DNA of 64,000 nt from Rhodospirillales bacterium (GTDB taxonomy: Bacteria; Pseudomonadota; Alphaproteobacteria; Rhodospirillales; Casp-alpha2), in NCBI GenBank assembly GCA_017640505.1, contig JAEPQO010000003.1:124001-188000 (forward strand), in the 5' to 3' direction. A program made the translations under genes and the position numbers. This document shows, one piece after another, positions 37,537 to 46,416 of this stretch (position 1 is the first letter of the stretch; each line of letters opens with the position of its first letter). The notes beneath the pieces are model-generated. The model worked only from the letters and a program-made list of their open reading frames with translations, did no database searches and had not been told where the DNA came from.

Positions 37537-38094
37537 CTAGACGGCGATGGCGGGAACCCCGTTCCTGCCGCCGTAGTTCAGTTCGATCTCGTCGACGACG
37601 ATCTGGGCGAGGCCGCGCAGCTTTTCTTCCTGCGCTTCGGTCAGATCGCGCGGCTGGTAATCGATCGCGCAAAGGGCGCCGATGCGATAGCCGTCATGGG
37701 TGATCAGCGGCGCACCGGCATAGAACCGGATGCCGGGCCAGTCGAGCACCAGCCGGTTGGTCGAGAAACGCCGGTCTTCGGAGGCGTCCTGAACGATCAT
37801 GACGTCGTCCGACATGATCGCGTGCGCACAGAACGCCATGTACCTGGGTGTTTCCAGTGTCGGCAGGCCGCTCGCGGCCTTGAACCACTGGCGTTCCGCA
37901 TCGACGAGCGAGATGGCGGATATCGGCATCCGGAACAGGTCCTGGACAAGTTCCGTCACCCGGGTGAACGCGGGCTCGGGTTCGGTGTCGAGGATGCCGA
38001 AGGTATGAAGTTTCGCGAGGCGCGCGGCTTCGATGTGCGCGTCCGGCACAGGATAGCTTTGGGGATACGACTGTGGCGGCGAAATGTGATTCAT
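37537..38094 (-). CDS. GAF domain-containing protein
   Basis: The 185-residue protein contains one GAF domain, beginning RLAKLHTFGILDTEPEPAFTRVTELVQDLF and including ISAISLVDAERQWFKAASGLP, FCAHAIMSDDVMIVQDAS and GIRFYAGAPLITHDGYRIGALC. This is the free-standing form often found as a small-molecule or redox sensor. There is no output domain, so it may act with a partner such as the PAS protein nearby. The N-terminus is rich in Pro/Ser/Tyr. Confidence 0.85.
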   Translation of the reverse strand: MNHISPPQSYPQSYPVPDAHIEAARLAKLHTFGILDTEPEPAFTRVTELVQDLFRMPISAISLVDAERQWFKAASGLPTLETPRYMAFCAHAIMSDDVMIVQDASEDRRFSTNRLVLDWPGIRFYAGAPLITHDGYRIGALCAIDYQPRDLTEAQEEKLRGLAQIVVDEIELNYGGRNGVPAIAV

Positions 38095-38271
38095 GAGACC
38101 GATCCTTCAACTGCAACGTTTCCGACAGCGAAGTCGCCCAAAGCCCCCAGCACGGCGAATCATCAAGGTCTATTTGATTGAAATTCAATGAAGATCTCAA
38201 ATGGAATAGGGTTGGCCGATGAACTGATAAAACAGGATCAACGTTGCACCGGCGACCGGTCGGGGCCGGGC

Positions 38272-38796
38272 TCAGCGCGAAATAACGTCGTCGTCGATCC
38301 AGCAGAAATTGAGGATTTTGTCGAAGGTCCGCCCGTCGGCACTCATCGGCAGCATGATCTCGAAATAGTCGATGTCGACGTCGTATTCGATGTTCAACGG
38401 ACCCGAACCGCGGCCGATCAGACCTTTGTCGAGCAGGTGACGGGCGAATTCCAGGTCGTTCCTGGTGATCAGCTGCGGATTTGCCGCCGCCGCCGATTCC
38501 TCGGCACGAATGATTTTTCCGGTGATGTCGTAGCCGAGTACCTGTGCCAGCCGCGAGCCCCACAACCTGACCCGAAATGCGGCCTCGGACGGGTCGAGCG
38601 CGTCGTAGACGTGCGTCCACCCCCACCACCCTTCGAGATCGTTTAAAGAAATATCCGGCCAATCGGGCACGGGCCGTTCCGGACCGGCTTTCTCGCGCCA
38701 CATGGCCACGGGGCCGGCAAACACGCCGAAGGAGTCGGCGAGTGCGTCAAGCGGGAACGTTTCGTATCGCCAGTAAGGGTCGGTCTTCCATTCCAC
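38272..38796 (-). CDS. PAS-like domain protein
   Basis: The 174-residue protein has the layout of the PAS_5 family of Alphaproteobacteria: WWGWTHVYDALDPSEAAFRVRLWGSRLAQVLGYDITGK with a core beta-alpha-beta pattern and a C-terminal FDKILNFCWIDD strand. No other domain is attached. It probably senses a ligand or redox state. The assignment rests on pattern only, so it is moderate. It is in the same direction as the GAF gene, 178 bp away. Confidence 0.6.
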   Translation of the reverse strand: MEWKTDPYWRYETFPLDALADSFGVFAGPVAMWREKAGPERPVPDWPDISLNDLEGWWGWTHVYDALDPSEAAFRVRLWGSRLAQVLGYDITGKIIRAEESAAAANPQLITRNDLEFARHLLDKGLIGRGSGPLNIEYDVDIDYFEIMLPMSADGRTFDKILNFCWIDDDVISR

Positions 38797-38990
38797 GCTA
38801 CGCCAGCCTCGCCGGAAAGATCCTCAGTCTCGCCGATGCATCAACATGCAATGCACTTCTTCCGCCACCATAATGGGACAGTGCGATCAAGCCGTAAACC
38901 CTGTCATCCGGTGCCGGGTGATCCGGAAACGCACCACTTTCAGCGGGCCGCGATCGTCCTTACATGTACTGAGAAGAAAGGAGGTTCGCA

Positions 38991-40004
38991 TTGCGCAATA
39001 ACGCTCCGACGCTTCCAGCCCTCGATCCGGCGCGCGCCGCTTTGATCGAAAAGTTCGGCGGGCACATCAGCCTGTTGGATCCGATCGGCGCCGAGGTTCA
39101 CGGCATCGATTTATCCGCCCCCGAGCCGCCGGCCGAGGTCGTCGACGCCCTCGAGCATGAAATGGCCGTCCGCGGCTTCATCGTCTTCAAGAGCGATGAG
39201 CCATTGTCGCCCGACGATTTTCTCCGCGCCAGTTGCTGGTGGGGTGGCAAGGAACTACACAGCACGCATGGCGTCCACCCGGCGACTCCGTCCGGCAATC
39301 CACATATTTTTCGGCTTTCTAACGATCAACGTCACGGCATCCCCGGCGTGGGGCCGCAATGGCACAATGACGGCAGCTTCAATGCCGACACCTTTTCGCA
39401 TGCCGGCTACCACATCGTGCGGCCGGCGGAAAAAGGCGGTGGGACCTACTTTGCCCATCAGGCAGCCGCCTACGACGCGCTCTCGCCGGAAACCCAGGAA
39501 TTCTGGTCACGCCTTTCCTCGGTCAATGCGACATCGGGGGCGGTGCATCCGGTCGTTCATGAACACCCGATCTCCAAGCAAAAGTGTGTCTGGTTGCATC
39601 TGGGCATGACGGGGGCGGTGATCGAAAAGCGGCCCGACGAGGACGGTTTCCGCCTGTTGAATGCCGACGAGCTCCGGCAACTCTGTCATCAGTATAACGA
39701 CCTTCTCAATGCCGGATTGGAGAACGGTTACGCCATCGCCTACGAGTACCGGGAAAACGATTGCCTGTTCATCGATAATCTCGCCGTCGCGCACCGCGCC
39801 GCGCCCGAGGCCCATTTGCCCGCCGAGGAACAAGGCTTGAGGATCATGCACCGGAGCACCGTTCGCGGCGTTCAGGATCTCGCCCCCGGCTTCGGGCTGC
39901 CGTCCTATCTCGATATTTACGGCCCCAATCCCCTCGGCGAGGGCGTCTGGCACAGCGGCGGCCTCGGCTTCCGCTGGGAAGACGGCATCCCCATGCAGAA
40001 CTAG
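38991..40004 (+). CDS. TauD/TfdA family alpha-ketoglutarate-dependent dioxygenase
   Basis: The 337-residue protein is a non-haem Fe(II)/2-oxoglutarate dioxygenase. The iron motif H-x-D is in GPQWHNDGSFNADT and the distal histidine probably in NLAVAHRAAPEAH, followed by the 2-oxoglutarate-binding Arg in LRIMHRSTVRG. The TTG start at 38991 is supported by AGGAGG six bases upstream. The substrate (taurine, aryl ether or other) is unknown. The MFS transporter gene follows after 53 bp in the same direction and may import its substrate. Confidence 0.88.
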   Translation: MRNNAPTLPALDPARAALIEKFGGHISLLDPIGAEVHGIDLSAPEPPAEVVDALEHEMAVRGFIVFKSDEPLSPDDFLRASCWWGGKELHSTHGVHPATPSGNPHIFRLSNDQRHGIPGVGPQWHNDGSFNADTFSHAGYHIVRPAEKGGGTYFAHQAAAYDALSPETQEFWSRLSSVNATSGAVHPVVHEHPISKQKCVWLHLGMTGAVIEKRPDEDGFRLLNADELRQLCHQYNDLLNAGLENGYAIAYEYRENDCLFIDNLAVAHRAAPEAHLPAEEQGLRIMHRSTVRGVQDLAPGFGLPSYLDIYGPNPLGEGVWHSGGLGFRWEDGIPMQN

Positions 40005-40057
40005 GCCGGGGTGCAGCCGCGGGTTGGTGGCGGTATCAAAGCGTGCGAGGGTAAAAG

Positions 40058-41323
40058 ATGATCAAGGTTCTCTCCACTGTCTGGGCGCTTCTGCTGGGCA
40101 TCGTCCTGATCATGCTGGGCAACGGCATGCACTTCACGCTGATCGGCCTGCGCGGTGGGATCGAGGGGTTTACCTCGGCGGAACTGGCCATCGTCACGTC
40201 GGGCTACTTCGCCGGTTTCCTGTCGGGCGCCCGCCTGACGCCGATATTGATCCGCCGCGTCGGGCACGTCCGCGTTTTTGCGGCGCTCGGCAGCTTCATG
40301 TCGGCCGGGCTGATTGCCTTTCCGCTGATTGCAGAACCCTGGGCGTGGACGCTGCTCCGGGTGCTGATCGGCTTTTGCATGTCGGGTATTTATGTCACGG
40401 CGGAAAGCTGGCTGAACGACGCGGCGACCAACGAATCCCGGGGCAAGGTGCTGTCCGCGTACATGATCGCGCAAACACTCGGCATCATCGGTGCGCAGGG
40501 GCTGCTGACGCTGGGCGATGCGGGAACGGCCGTGCTGTTCATCGGCGCCTCGATCCTGGTTTCGGTTTCATTCGCGCCGATCCTGCTGTCGGCGACGCGG
40601 GTCCCTGCAACCCAGGCCACCCGTCCGATGCCGCTGCGCCAGCTTTTCTCGGGCTCGCCCCTCGGCACCGTCGGGATCTTTCTGCTGGGCAGCGTCTACG
40701 CGACGCAATCGGGTATGGGCGCGGTGTTCGGCACCCAGATCGACATGACGACGGCCGAGATCGCACTGTTCATCGCCATGCTTTTCGGCGGCGCGCTGGT
40801 GCTGCAATTTCCCATCGGCTGGCTGTCGGACCGCATGGACCGGCGCAAACTGATCTTCGGGGCGTCCGCGCTCGGTGCGGTGTCCTGCGGGCTCGGCTGG
40901 CTGGCGGGCGATTCGTTGTGGTTTCTGCTGGCGTCCGCGTTTTTTGCCGGCGGCGTGACGACGCCGCTGTATGCGCTGTTCCTGGCCCACACGAACGATT
41001 TTCTCTCCGTCGAGGACATGCCGGCAGCCTCGGGCGGACTTGTCATGATCTTCGGGGTCGGCGCGATCCTGGGACCGCTTGCCGCCGGTTGGGCGATGGA
41101 ACAGTTCGGCCCGTTCGCGTTCTGGCTGGTGCTCGGTGGCACGTTCTGCGCCATCGCGCTTTACGCGCTTTACCGCATGACGCGGCGGGACGCGGTGCCG
41201 GTGGCCGACACCGAGAGCTACCTGAGTGTCCTGCCGACGACGTCGACCGTGGCGGTCGAGGCGGCGGGCGCGTGGGCGGCGGAGCAGGCGGACGCCACGA
41301 ACGAGAAGGAGCCGCCAGCCTGA
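40058..41323 (+). CDS. MFS transporter
   Basis: The 421-residue inner-membrane protein has twelve hydrophobic helices, and the conserved loop after helix 2-3 with GYFAGFLSGARLTPILIRRVGH, plus IGWLSDRMDRRKLIFG in the second half. It resembles YcaD-type permeases. The C-terminal 45 residues are a hydrophilic tail ending EKEPPA. Substrate is not predictable, but coupling to the upstream dioxygenase is likely from spacing. Confidence 0.9.
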   Translation: MIKVLSTVWALLLGIVLIMLGNGMHFTLIGLRGGIEGFTSAELAIVTSGYFAGFLSGARLTPILIRRVGHVRVFAALGSFMSAGLIAFPLIAEPWAWTLLRVLIGFCMSGIYVTAESWLNDAATNESRGKVLSAYMIAQTLGIIGAQGLLTLGDAGTAVLFIGASILVSVSFAPILLSATRVPATQATRPMPLRQLFSGSPLGTVGIFLLGSVYATQSGMGAVFGTQIDMTTAEIALFIAMLFGGALVLQFPIGWLSDRMDRRKLIFGASALGAVSCGLGWLAGDSLWFLLASAFFAGGVTTPLYALFLAHTNDFLSVEDMPAASGGLVMIFGVGAILGPLAAGWAMEQFGPFAFWLVLGGTFCAIALYALYRMTRRDAVPVADTESYLSVLPTTSTVAVEAAGAWAAEQADATNEKEPPA

Positions 41324-41365
41324 TCGGCCGCATCGTGCCGCGCTACGGCGAGCTTTTGTGTTGAA

Positions 41366-42721
41366 TCAGGAACCGGCCGCGCCGGTCTCGAACATGCGGT
41401 CCTGTTCGAGGCGCAGGCGTTTCAACGCCGTTTCCGGGATCGGCTCGAACATGTCTTCGCGCAGCAACTCGCCCGCTTTGACATCCGTTGCCAGCGTACG
41501 TCCGGTCACCAGGTAATAGGGGCACGGCCCGTCGCCGCTGAAGGCGAATGCCGGCACCAGTTCCGGGTCGAGGCCGGCAACCTCGTGCTTGTGCATGTTG
41601 GTCATGCTCAGTTCCTCGCCCTTATTGAAATCGCGTGCGGCGCGGGCCACGAGGTCGACATGCGGGCGCGGGTCGTAGGCCCCCGTCGGCAGGCCGAGAA
41701 GCCCGGCGCTGAGAACCGAAATCGGCGCCTCGACGCCCAGCAGATGCTGCGGCAGCGACAGCATGGCGGCCTTGCCGTTCTTCGCCACGACGTGCCCTTT
41801 CTCCGCCAGCAGCTTCCATGTCGCGTCGTCCTCGCAGCGGACGACGACGAAAACCCCGCCGGCGAAGCTCTGTTCGTCGTGGCGGCGGAAGCAGTTGAAG
41901 ACATCGATGCAGCCTTCGCCCGCCAGAAGGCCGCCGTCCTCCGCGCGTTGAAACGCGTCGGCGACCTCGACCGCGCGCAGTAGCGGCGCATGAAAGCCAG
42001 GCCGGTCCGCGCTCAGACCGGTGGCGTTGGCGACGACGCCCATCTCGCAGAAATCGCTGACGACGTGATCCGGAAATCCGGCGGCGTGAACGGCATCGCG
42101 CCGGGTAGCGGCGACATCCGGCCAGCCGGCGGCGGTCTTGTCCCACAGTTCCGCGAGGCCTGATGCGGCTTTTTCCCGGCCGCACCAGCCGAGCGTATCG
42201 TCGGGGCCGAGTACGAAGTCGTACTCGCTCGCCTTGCCGGCCATGATGATGTCGAGGCCGAGCGTGCGCGCCCAGCTGACGAGCCCGATCAGCAGGCTCG
42301 GCTGATCGCCTTCGACCTCGGTGTAAACGAGGCCGGCATCCCATGCCATGCGGTGCAGCAGCGGGCCGACGACGATGGCGGTTTCCTTCGACGCCATGAC
42401 GACGTGGCGATGATTGCCGATGGCCCATTCGGCGATCCCGGCGGCGGCTTCGGGGTGGCCCGTGGCCTCCACCAGCACATCGAAGTCGGGGACGTCGCCG
42501 CCGGTAATGTCATCGGTCATGAAGATATCGTCCGGGCTGAAACCGGCCCCCGAAACGGCGCGCGCCATCCGCGCGCCATCCGTATCGCACGCCGCGACGA
42601 TCTGCATGTTCGACATGTTCCTGGACTGTGCCAGCAGCGTTGCGCCGAAGTCACCGACCCCGACAAGGCCCACCCGCACGACCTTGCCGGCGTGCGCCGC
42701 AAACAGGGCGTCAAAGTTCAT
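41366..42721 (-). CDS. NAD(P)-dependent oxidoreductase with SAF domain
   Basis: Starting at 42721 the protein has 451 residues. The N-terminal Rossmann domain has VGLVGVGDFGATLLAQS and resembles homoserine dehydrogenases; the middle carries a DRL-type catalytic domain (ETAIVVGPLLHRMA, FCEMGVVANATGL), and the C-terminus is an SAF domain with GRTLATDVKAGELLREDMFEPIP. Such proteins work in sugar-acid or sialic-acid-like catabolism, but the substrate is unknown. A much longer minus-strand frame exists upstream; its N-terminal 226 residues are shadow of the sulfotransferase gene. Confidence 0.85.
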   Translation of the reverse strand: MNFDALFAAHAGKVVRVGLVGVGDFGATLLAQSRNMSNMQIVAACDTDGARMARAVSGAGFSPDDIFMTDDITGGDVPDFDVLVEATGHPEAAAGIAEWAIGNHRHVVMASKETAIVVGPLLHRMAWDAGLVYTEVEGDQPSLLIGLVSWARTLGLDIIMAGKASEYDFVLGPDDTLGWCGREKAASGLAELWDKTAAGWPDVAATRRDAVHAAGFPDHVVSDFCEMGVVANATGLSADRPGFHAPLLRAVEVADAFQRAEDGGLLAGEGCIDVFNCFRRHDEQSFAGGVFVVVRCEDDATWKLLAEKGHVVAKNGKAAMLSLPQHLLGVEAPISVLSAGLLGLPTGAYDPRPHVDLVARAARDFNKGEELSMTNMHKHEVAGLDPELVPAFAFSGDGPCPYYLVTGRTLATDVKAGELLREDMFEPIPETALKRLRLEQDRMFETGAAGS

Positions 42722-42792
42722 GGATTGTCCTCCCGTCCCGACGTGCAGGATGCCTGCCAGACGTTGGAGGGGCAAGGGGTGGAAGCAGGAAT

Positions 42793-43674
42793 TTACCAGC
42801 CGGTGTAGCCGAGTTCCTCCAGAAGCGCGCCGGCGTCGCTTGCCTTGATGGCGGCGATGGTCTTCTCGTCGAAGTGCTTGCTCCAGTCGCCGGCGACCCC
42901 TTTGCGGAAGAACGACGTCCTGTCTTCGGTGCCGCGGGCGCGGCCGCTCATCCTCTTGAAATCGCCGTGCGCGACGCAGCTTTGAAGATGTTCGGGGTCG
43001 CTCTCCGCGCCGATGAAGTCGAGCACCTCGGCAAGGGTCTGTTCGGGGGCTTCCAGCAGGCCTTCGTAGCGGACTTCCTTGTACCGGTCCGGATGCTTGC
43101 GCCCGAAGTCCCGGTAAATCTCGACCGCGCGCTTCCAGGTGTCCAGATTGGCCCGCACGAACGCGCCGAGATCGGGCGGTGTGGTTTCGAAGCCCGGCGT
43201 CTTTGCCTGCAGGTTGTGGTGCCAGGCCGAAACGAGCACGTCGCGGCCGTCGCGAATGATGTGCAGGAACTTGGCCTCCGGCAGAAATGCGGCGACGGGA
43301 TCGATGATGCGCAACAGGTCCGGCTGCTTGCTGCCGAGGAACTTCGCGTCGGGATTTGCCGGATGCGAGATGAACTGCTGATAGAGAACGAACGCGCACA
43401 GTTCCTCAAACGACTGCTGGGTATACAGAAACGGCGTCGCCACGCCGGTCTGGTTGGGCAGCGCCGTTACCGTTTCCTTGTTATATGCTTCGACCAGTTT
43501 CGGGATCTCGTTGATGATCCGGTCGGACATGTCCTCGCCGCTGCAGAAGATGTCGTCGTGCCCGTCCAGGCAGCGCATCAGCCGGGTCGTACCGGATTTC
43601 GCCGAACCGACCACGAAGAAGGACTGCTTTTCGTCGAAATCCTGAAGTCTGGAGATGAGATTTTGAATGGGCAT
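42793..43674 (-). CDS. Sulfotransferase family protein
   Basis: The 293-residue protein shows the 5'-PAPS-binding loop VVGSAKSGTTRLMRCLDGHDD near residue 20 and a downstream IIRDGRDVLVSAWHH, the 3'-phosphate-binding helix typical of the family. The C-terminal Lys/Gly-rich KGVAGDWSKHFDEKTI also fits. It would transfer sulfate from PAPS to a sugar or small molecule. The likely location is the cytoplasm. The gene lies 71 bp upstream of the SAF-domain oxidoreductase on the same strand. Confidence 0.88.
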   Translation of the reverse strand: MPIQNLISRLQDFDEKQSFFVVGSAKSGTTRLMRCLDGHDDIFCSGEDMSDRIINEIPKLVEAYNKETVTALPNQTGVATPFLYTQQSFEELCAFVLYQQFISHPANPDAKFLGSKQPDLLRIIDPVAAFLPEAKFLHIIRDGRDVLVSAWHHNLQAKTPGFETTPPDLGAFVRANLDTWKRAVEIYRDFGRKHPDRYKEVRYEGLLEAPEQTLAEVLDFIGAESDPEHLQSCVAHGDFKRMSGRARGTEDRTSFFRKGVAGDWSKHFDEKTIAAIKASDAGALLEELGYTGW

Positions 43675-43827
43675 TGGGTTTACCTTTGCCGGAGAGCAGG
43701 TTGCTAAGACGATCAGCCCTAACGTGGTCGGTGCCGCGATGACGGCGATTGCGGGCAGCTTAGCGGAACGGGAACCCCATGCCCAACCCGGAGAGTGCTT
43801 TTCTGGCTGGGGGTATCGCCGCCGGCG

Positions 43828-44475
43828 TTACCGGCAGGGCAGCTTCGAATAGTACTGAAGGATGCTCACGACCCCATCGGTAAGCTGCGCCGCAAGCGGT
43901 CCCATCACCGGGTGCAGGCGCTGGGGCTGGTTGCTCTTTTCGATGCCGGGAATGTCCGGCAGAAAGGGTTCGCGCAGCTTCTGGTACTGGTAATAGAGAT
44001 AGCGGATATCCTGTCCTGCCAGGTTCGGCACCGCCGGATCGCCGGACAGCCCGCGCGCACCGTGACACGACGCGCATTGGTTCGGTGTCAGCGTCGTCAG
44101 TTCCGCGTTGCCGTGGAATGCGCAATCCTGCGCCGACAACGCCTCGGCGACGCGCCGCCATTGGCTGCGCGGGAGTCCGACGATCGTATGCGCCATGGTG
44201 GTGCTGCGACGCCGGTACGGGTCGTCCGCATCCGCGCCGGCGAAACGCTCGAGTTGTCTGACCATGTATTCGGGGTGCTGCCCGGCAAGGGCAGGCGCGC
44301 CGGTCATGGCGTCGCGCGACCGCGAGGATGGATGGCATTCAAGGCAAAACGGCGTGTCGGCGGCTGCGCCCTGTGCTGGCAGGACGCCGATCGACAACAA
44401 AAAGATTACCGAAACAATCGACTTCAATGACAGTCCCCTGACTGCTGACACCAGCGAATCCGAACCAACCGGCAC
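43828..44475 (-). CDS. Dihaem c-type cytochrome, c4-like
   Basis: The 215-residue protein has two CXXCH haem motifs, CLECH at residues 44-48 and CASCH at 134-138, in two repeats of similar length, as in c4-type periplasmic electron carriers. Residues about 16-37 form a signal peptide (IVSVIFLLSIGVLPAQGA). Methionines downstream of each motif (MAHTIVG; MGPLAAQL) are candidate sixth ligands. It would donate electrons to a terminal oxidase. The start at 44475 is not certain because the signal peptide begins rather late. Confidence 0.85.
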   Translation of the reverse strand: MPVGSDSLVSAVRGLSLKSIVSVIFLLSIGVLPAQGAAADTPFCLECHPSSRSRDAMTGAPALAGQHPEYMVRQLERFAGADADDPYRRRSTTMAHTIVGLPRSQWRRVAEALSAQDCAFHGNAELTTLTPNQCASCHGARGLSGDPAVPNLAGQDIRYLYYQYQKLREPFLPDIPGIEKSNQPQRLHPVMGPLAAQLTDGVVSILQYYSKLPCR

Positions 44476-44555
44476 AACTATGACGGTTCTCCGTCGGGGC
44501 CGCCTTGATCTACGTCAACGGCGTTGCATCCGGCCGGTATGATGGCGGCTGGTCC

Positions 44556-45077
44556 CTAGATGCTGTCCCCCTTCCTGGGATTGAAGACCTTGGGAGGTAT
44601 GTGCGGCAGTTTCTGCGGCGGTAGCGGCGGCGGCACGATCTCGACGTTGAGATCGCCCCATTCCTCCATCGAGCGGCGGAAGAACGGTTCCTTGAGCAGG
44701 ATCGTCGAGTTCTTGCGCACCGCGTCGTCGACCGCGTCTTCCAGTTTTTCGGCGAGGCGGATGTTCCACGGAATTTCATAGGCGCGCGGTTCGACCGTAT
44801 CCGGCATGCGGAGCCACAGGTAGATCTTGCGGCCCTCGTCGAAGCTGACGCTCAGTACCTGCACGTTGTCGGCCGAGCGCTCGAACCATTCGAAGCTTGC
44901 CGGCTTGGCGCGGCTCAGCATTTCAAGCGACTGTACGTAGGCGAGCGGCAGGAACAGCACGGCGACGATCAGCGCACCGATGCGAACCGGCGTCGGGCGC
45001 GGCGCCCAGATGGCCAGTGCGGCGAGCCCTGCGGCCAGCAGCGCGGCGGCGGCGAAGATGTAGATCAGGATGTCCAT
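44556..45077 (-). CDS. Hypothetical membrane protein of ExbB-type operon
   Basis: The 173-residue protein has two hydrophobic helices (about 2-23 and 30-48) and a C-terminal domain with FDEGRKIYLWLRMPDTVEPRAYEIPWNI followed by a proline-rich tail (VPPPLPPQKLPHIPPK). It is the third gene, after the proton channel and the anchored protein, and the start codon lies three bases past the previous stop. It could be an accessory subunit. Family not recognised. Confidence 0.65.
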   Translation of the reverse strand: MDILIYIFAAAALLAAGLAALAIWAPRPTPVRIGALIVAVLFLPLAYVQSLEMLSRAKPASFEWFERSADNVQVLSVSFDEGRKIYLWLRMPDTVEPRAYEIPWNIRLAEKLEDAVDDAVRKNSTILLKEPFFRRSMEEWGDLNVEIVPPPLPPQKLPHIPPKVFNPRKGDSI

Positions 45078-45080
45078 GGT

Positions 45081-45692
45081 TTAGTTCCCCATAAAGCCCA
45101 TGCCGGTGATCAGCGGGCGACGCAGCGTCGAGACGCTGCCCTCCACCAGATCGCCGACATCGGTCAGCCGGAAGCGAAACGCGGTTTCTTCCTGGCCGCG
45201 GTGACGCAGTTCCAGGTCGGTCGACAGAATCTGGTGCGCCTCGTCGAATTTCTTGCGCACGCTGACCGTGACGTTGACCGGCACCACCCGGCCCGCCGGC
45301 GCCGGCCCGTACATGTGCACGTTGACGATGTACTCGCCCGCCGGAATGCCGCGCGAATACGAAATCTCGAAGTTCTCGTTGGTGGCGTCGCCCTCGGTGC
45401 CCAGATCGTCGCGCAGCAGGTTGAAGGTCTGCCCGCCCTGGTTCCAGAACCCGACCGGCAGTTCGTCGGGCGCCTGCACCCACAGATCCACGTCGGCGGC
45501 GATGTCGGACGGCCAGTGCATTTCGACGATGACGTTGCCGGGCGCCTTCTGGTCCTCGGTCCTCTTCTTTTCCGGCACCACGTGCGGCAACAGCATGATG
45601 ACCATGGCGACGAAGCCGATCAGCGCCAGCAGGATGACGTCGCGGAAGACGGTACCCGCGGCGTCGTCGTCGAGTTCATCCAGTCCTTCCAC
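45081..45692 (-). CDS. ExbD-position protein with unusual periplasmic domain
   Basis: The 203-residue protein has one helix, FRDVILLALIGFVAMVIMLL (about 17-36), starting with an aspartate, as ExbD and TolR have. The periplasmic part differs: HWPSDIAADVDLWVQAPDELPVGFW, then GEYIVNVHMYGP, is a DxDLW beta-sandwich of the DUF2135/YfaP kind rather than the ExbD/TolR fold. It overlaps the 3' end of the ExbB-like gene by 17 bp, so the two should be translated together. That it acts as the ExbD partner is inference from TM aspartate and context. Confidence 0.65.
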   Translation of the reverse strand: MEGLDELDDDAAGTVFRDVILLALIGFVAMVIMLLPHVVPEKKRTEDQKAPGNVIVEMHWPSDIAADVDLWVQAPDELPVGFWNQGGQTFNLLRDDLGTEGDATNENFEISYSRGIPAGEYIVNVHMYGPAPAGRVVPVNVTVSVRKKFDEAHQILSTDLELRHRGQEETAFRFRLTDVGDLVEGSVSTLRRPLITGMGFMGN

Positions 45693-46332
45693 GGGCTTCT
45701 CCGAGTTCCACGGTGGCGGTGATCAGGTCGACCGCGCCGGTTACCAGCATGCGGTACGAAATGGTCAGCCAAGTATAAAGAATGGCGCCGGTCAGCGTCG
45801 TATAAAGCGCGACCGACATGCCGCTGATCAGCGTCGCCACCATGGCGGCAACGTTCTCGGCCTTGCCCGCGGTTTCCGGATCGACGCCCGATAGCGCGAT
45901 GATGAAACCGATGACGGTGCCGATGAGCCCCAGGAACACTAGCGCGTTGGCGATGTGCCGGACAATGGCGACCCGGTTGGTAATCTTGAGGCGGAAGCCG
46001 TCGGCCAAGAGCGCCCGGCTTTCGGGGGACGCACCGGCGACGTCGGCAAGGTAGCGGCCGGCCCAGCTGTCAGGTGCGGGGGCACCGGTCTTGACGCCGT
46101 TCAGCTCGACGCTGTGCCGCCAGACCCGTTCCGCGCACAGGCCGAGGCCGTACAGGAAAACGAGAAAGATAAGCGCCGAGAGTTCCCAGAAGCGTTCGTT
46201 CATAAGGCCGCTCAGCCAGCCTTGCAGCCAGGCCGCGGCCAGCAATGCGGCGGCGACGGTGTTGATCAACGCGAACCGGACGACCAGAAGATAACGGTGC
46301 TGCATCCAGGGGGCCCCAGTTGTTTCGAACAA
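45676..46332 (-). CDS. MotA/TolQ/ExbB proton channel family protein
   Basis: The 218-residue protein shows three transmembrane helices, with the conserved last two in ANALVFLGLIGTVIGFIIALSG and ISGMSVALYTTLTGAILYTWL, which line the ion pathway in ExbB/TolQ/MotA stators. A start at 46332 or nine codons in (MQHRYLL) are both possible. It is the first gene of a three-gene minus-strand operon and lies near no TonB gene, so it is not the usual ExbB. Confidence 0.85.
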   Translation of the reverse strand: MFETTGAPWMQHRYLLVVRFALINTVAAALLAAAWLQGWLSGLMNERFWELSALIFLVFLYGLGLCAERVWRHSVELNGVKTGAPAPDSWAGRYLADVAGASPESRALLADGFRLKITNRVAIVRHIANALVFLGLIGTVIGFIIALSGVDPETAGKAENVAAMVATLISGMSVALYTTLTGAILYTWLTISYRMLVTGAVDLITATVELGEARGRTG

Positions 46333-46416
46333 GCCCCCAAATCTAGCACCGGCCCATTTCCCGCGCTAGCGAATGCGGACCCGGCCCCATCAACGTTTTC
46401 GTGAGCGGTGCCGACG

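Noticed and set aside
41366-43399. 677-residue minus-strand reading of the SAF-domain oxidoreductase
   Set aside because: Its first 226 residues are the shadow of the sulfotransferase gene; the true start is at 42721 with MNFDALFAAHAG.
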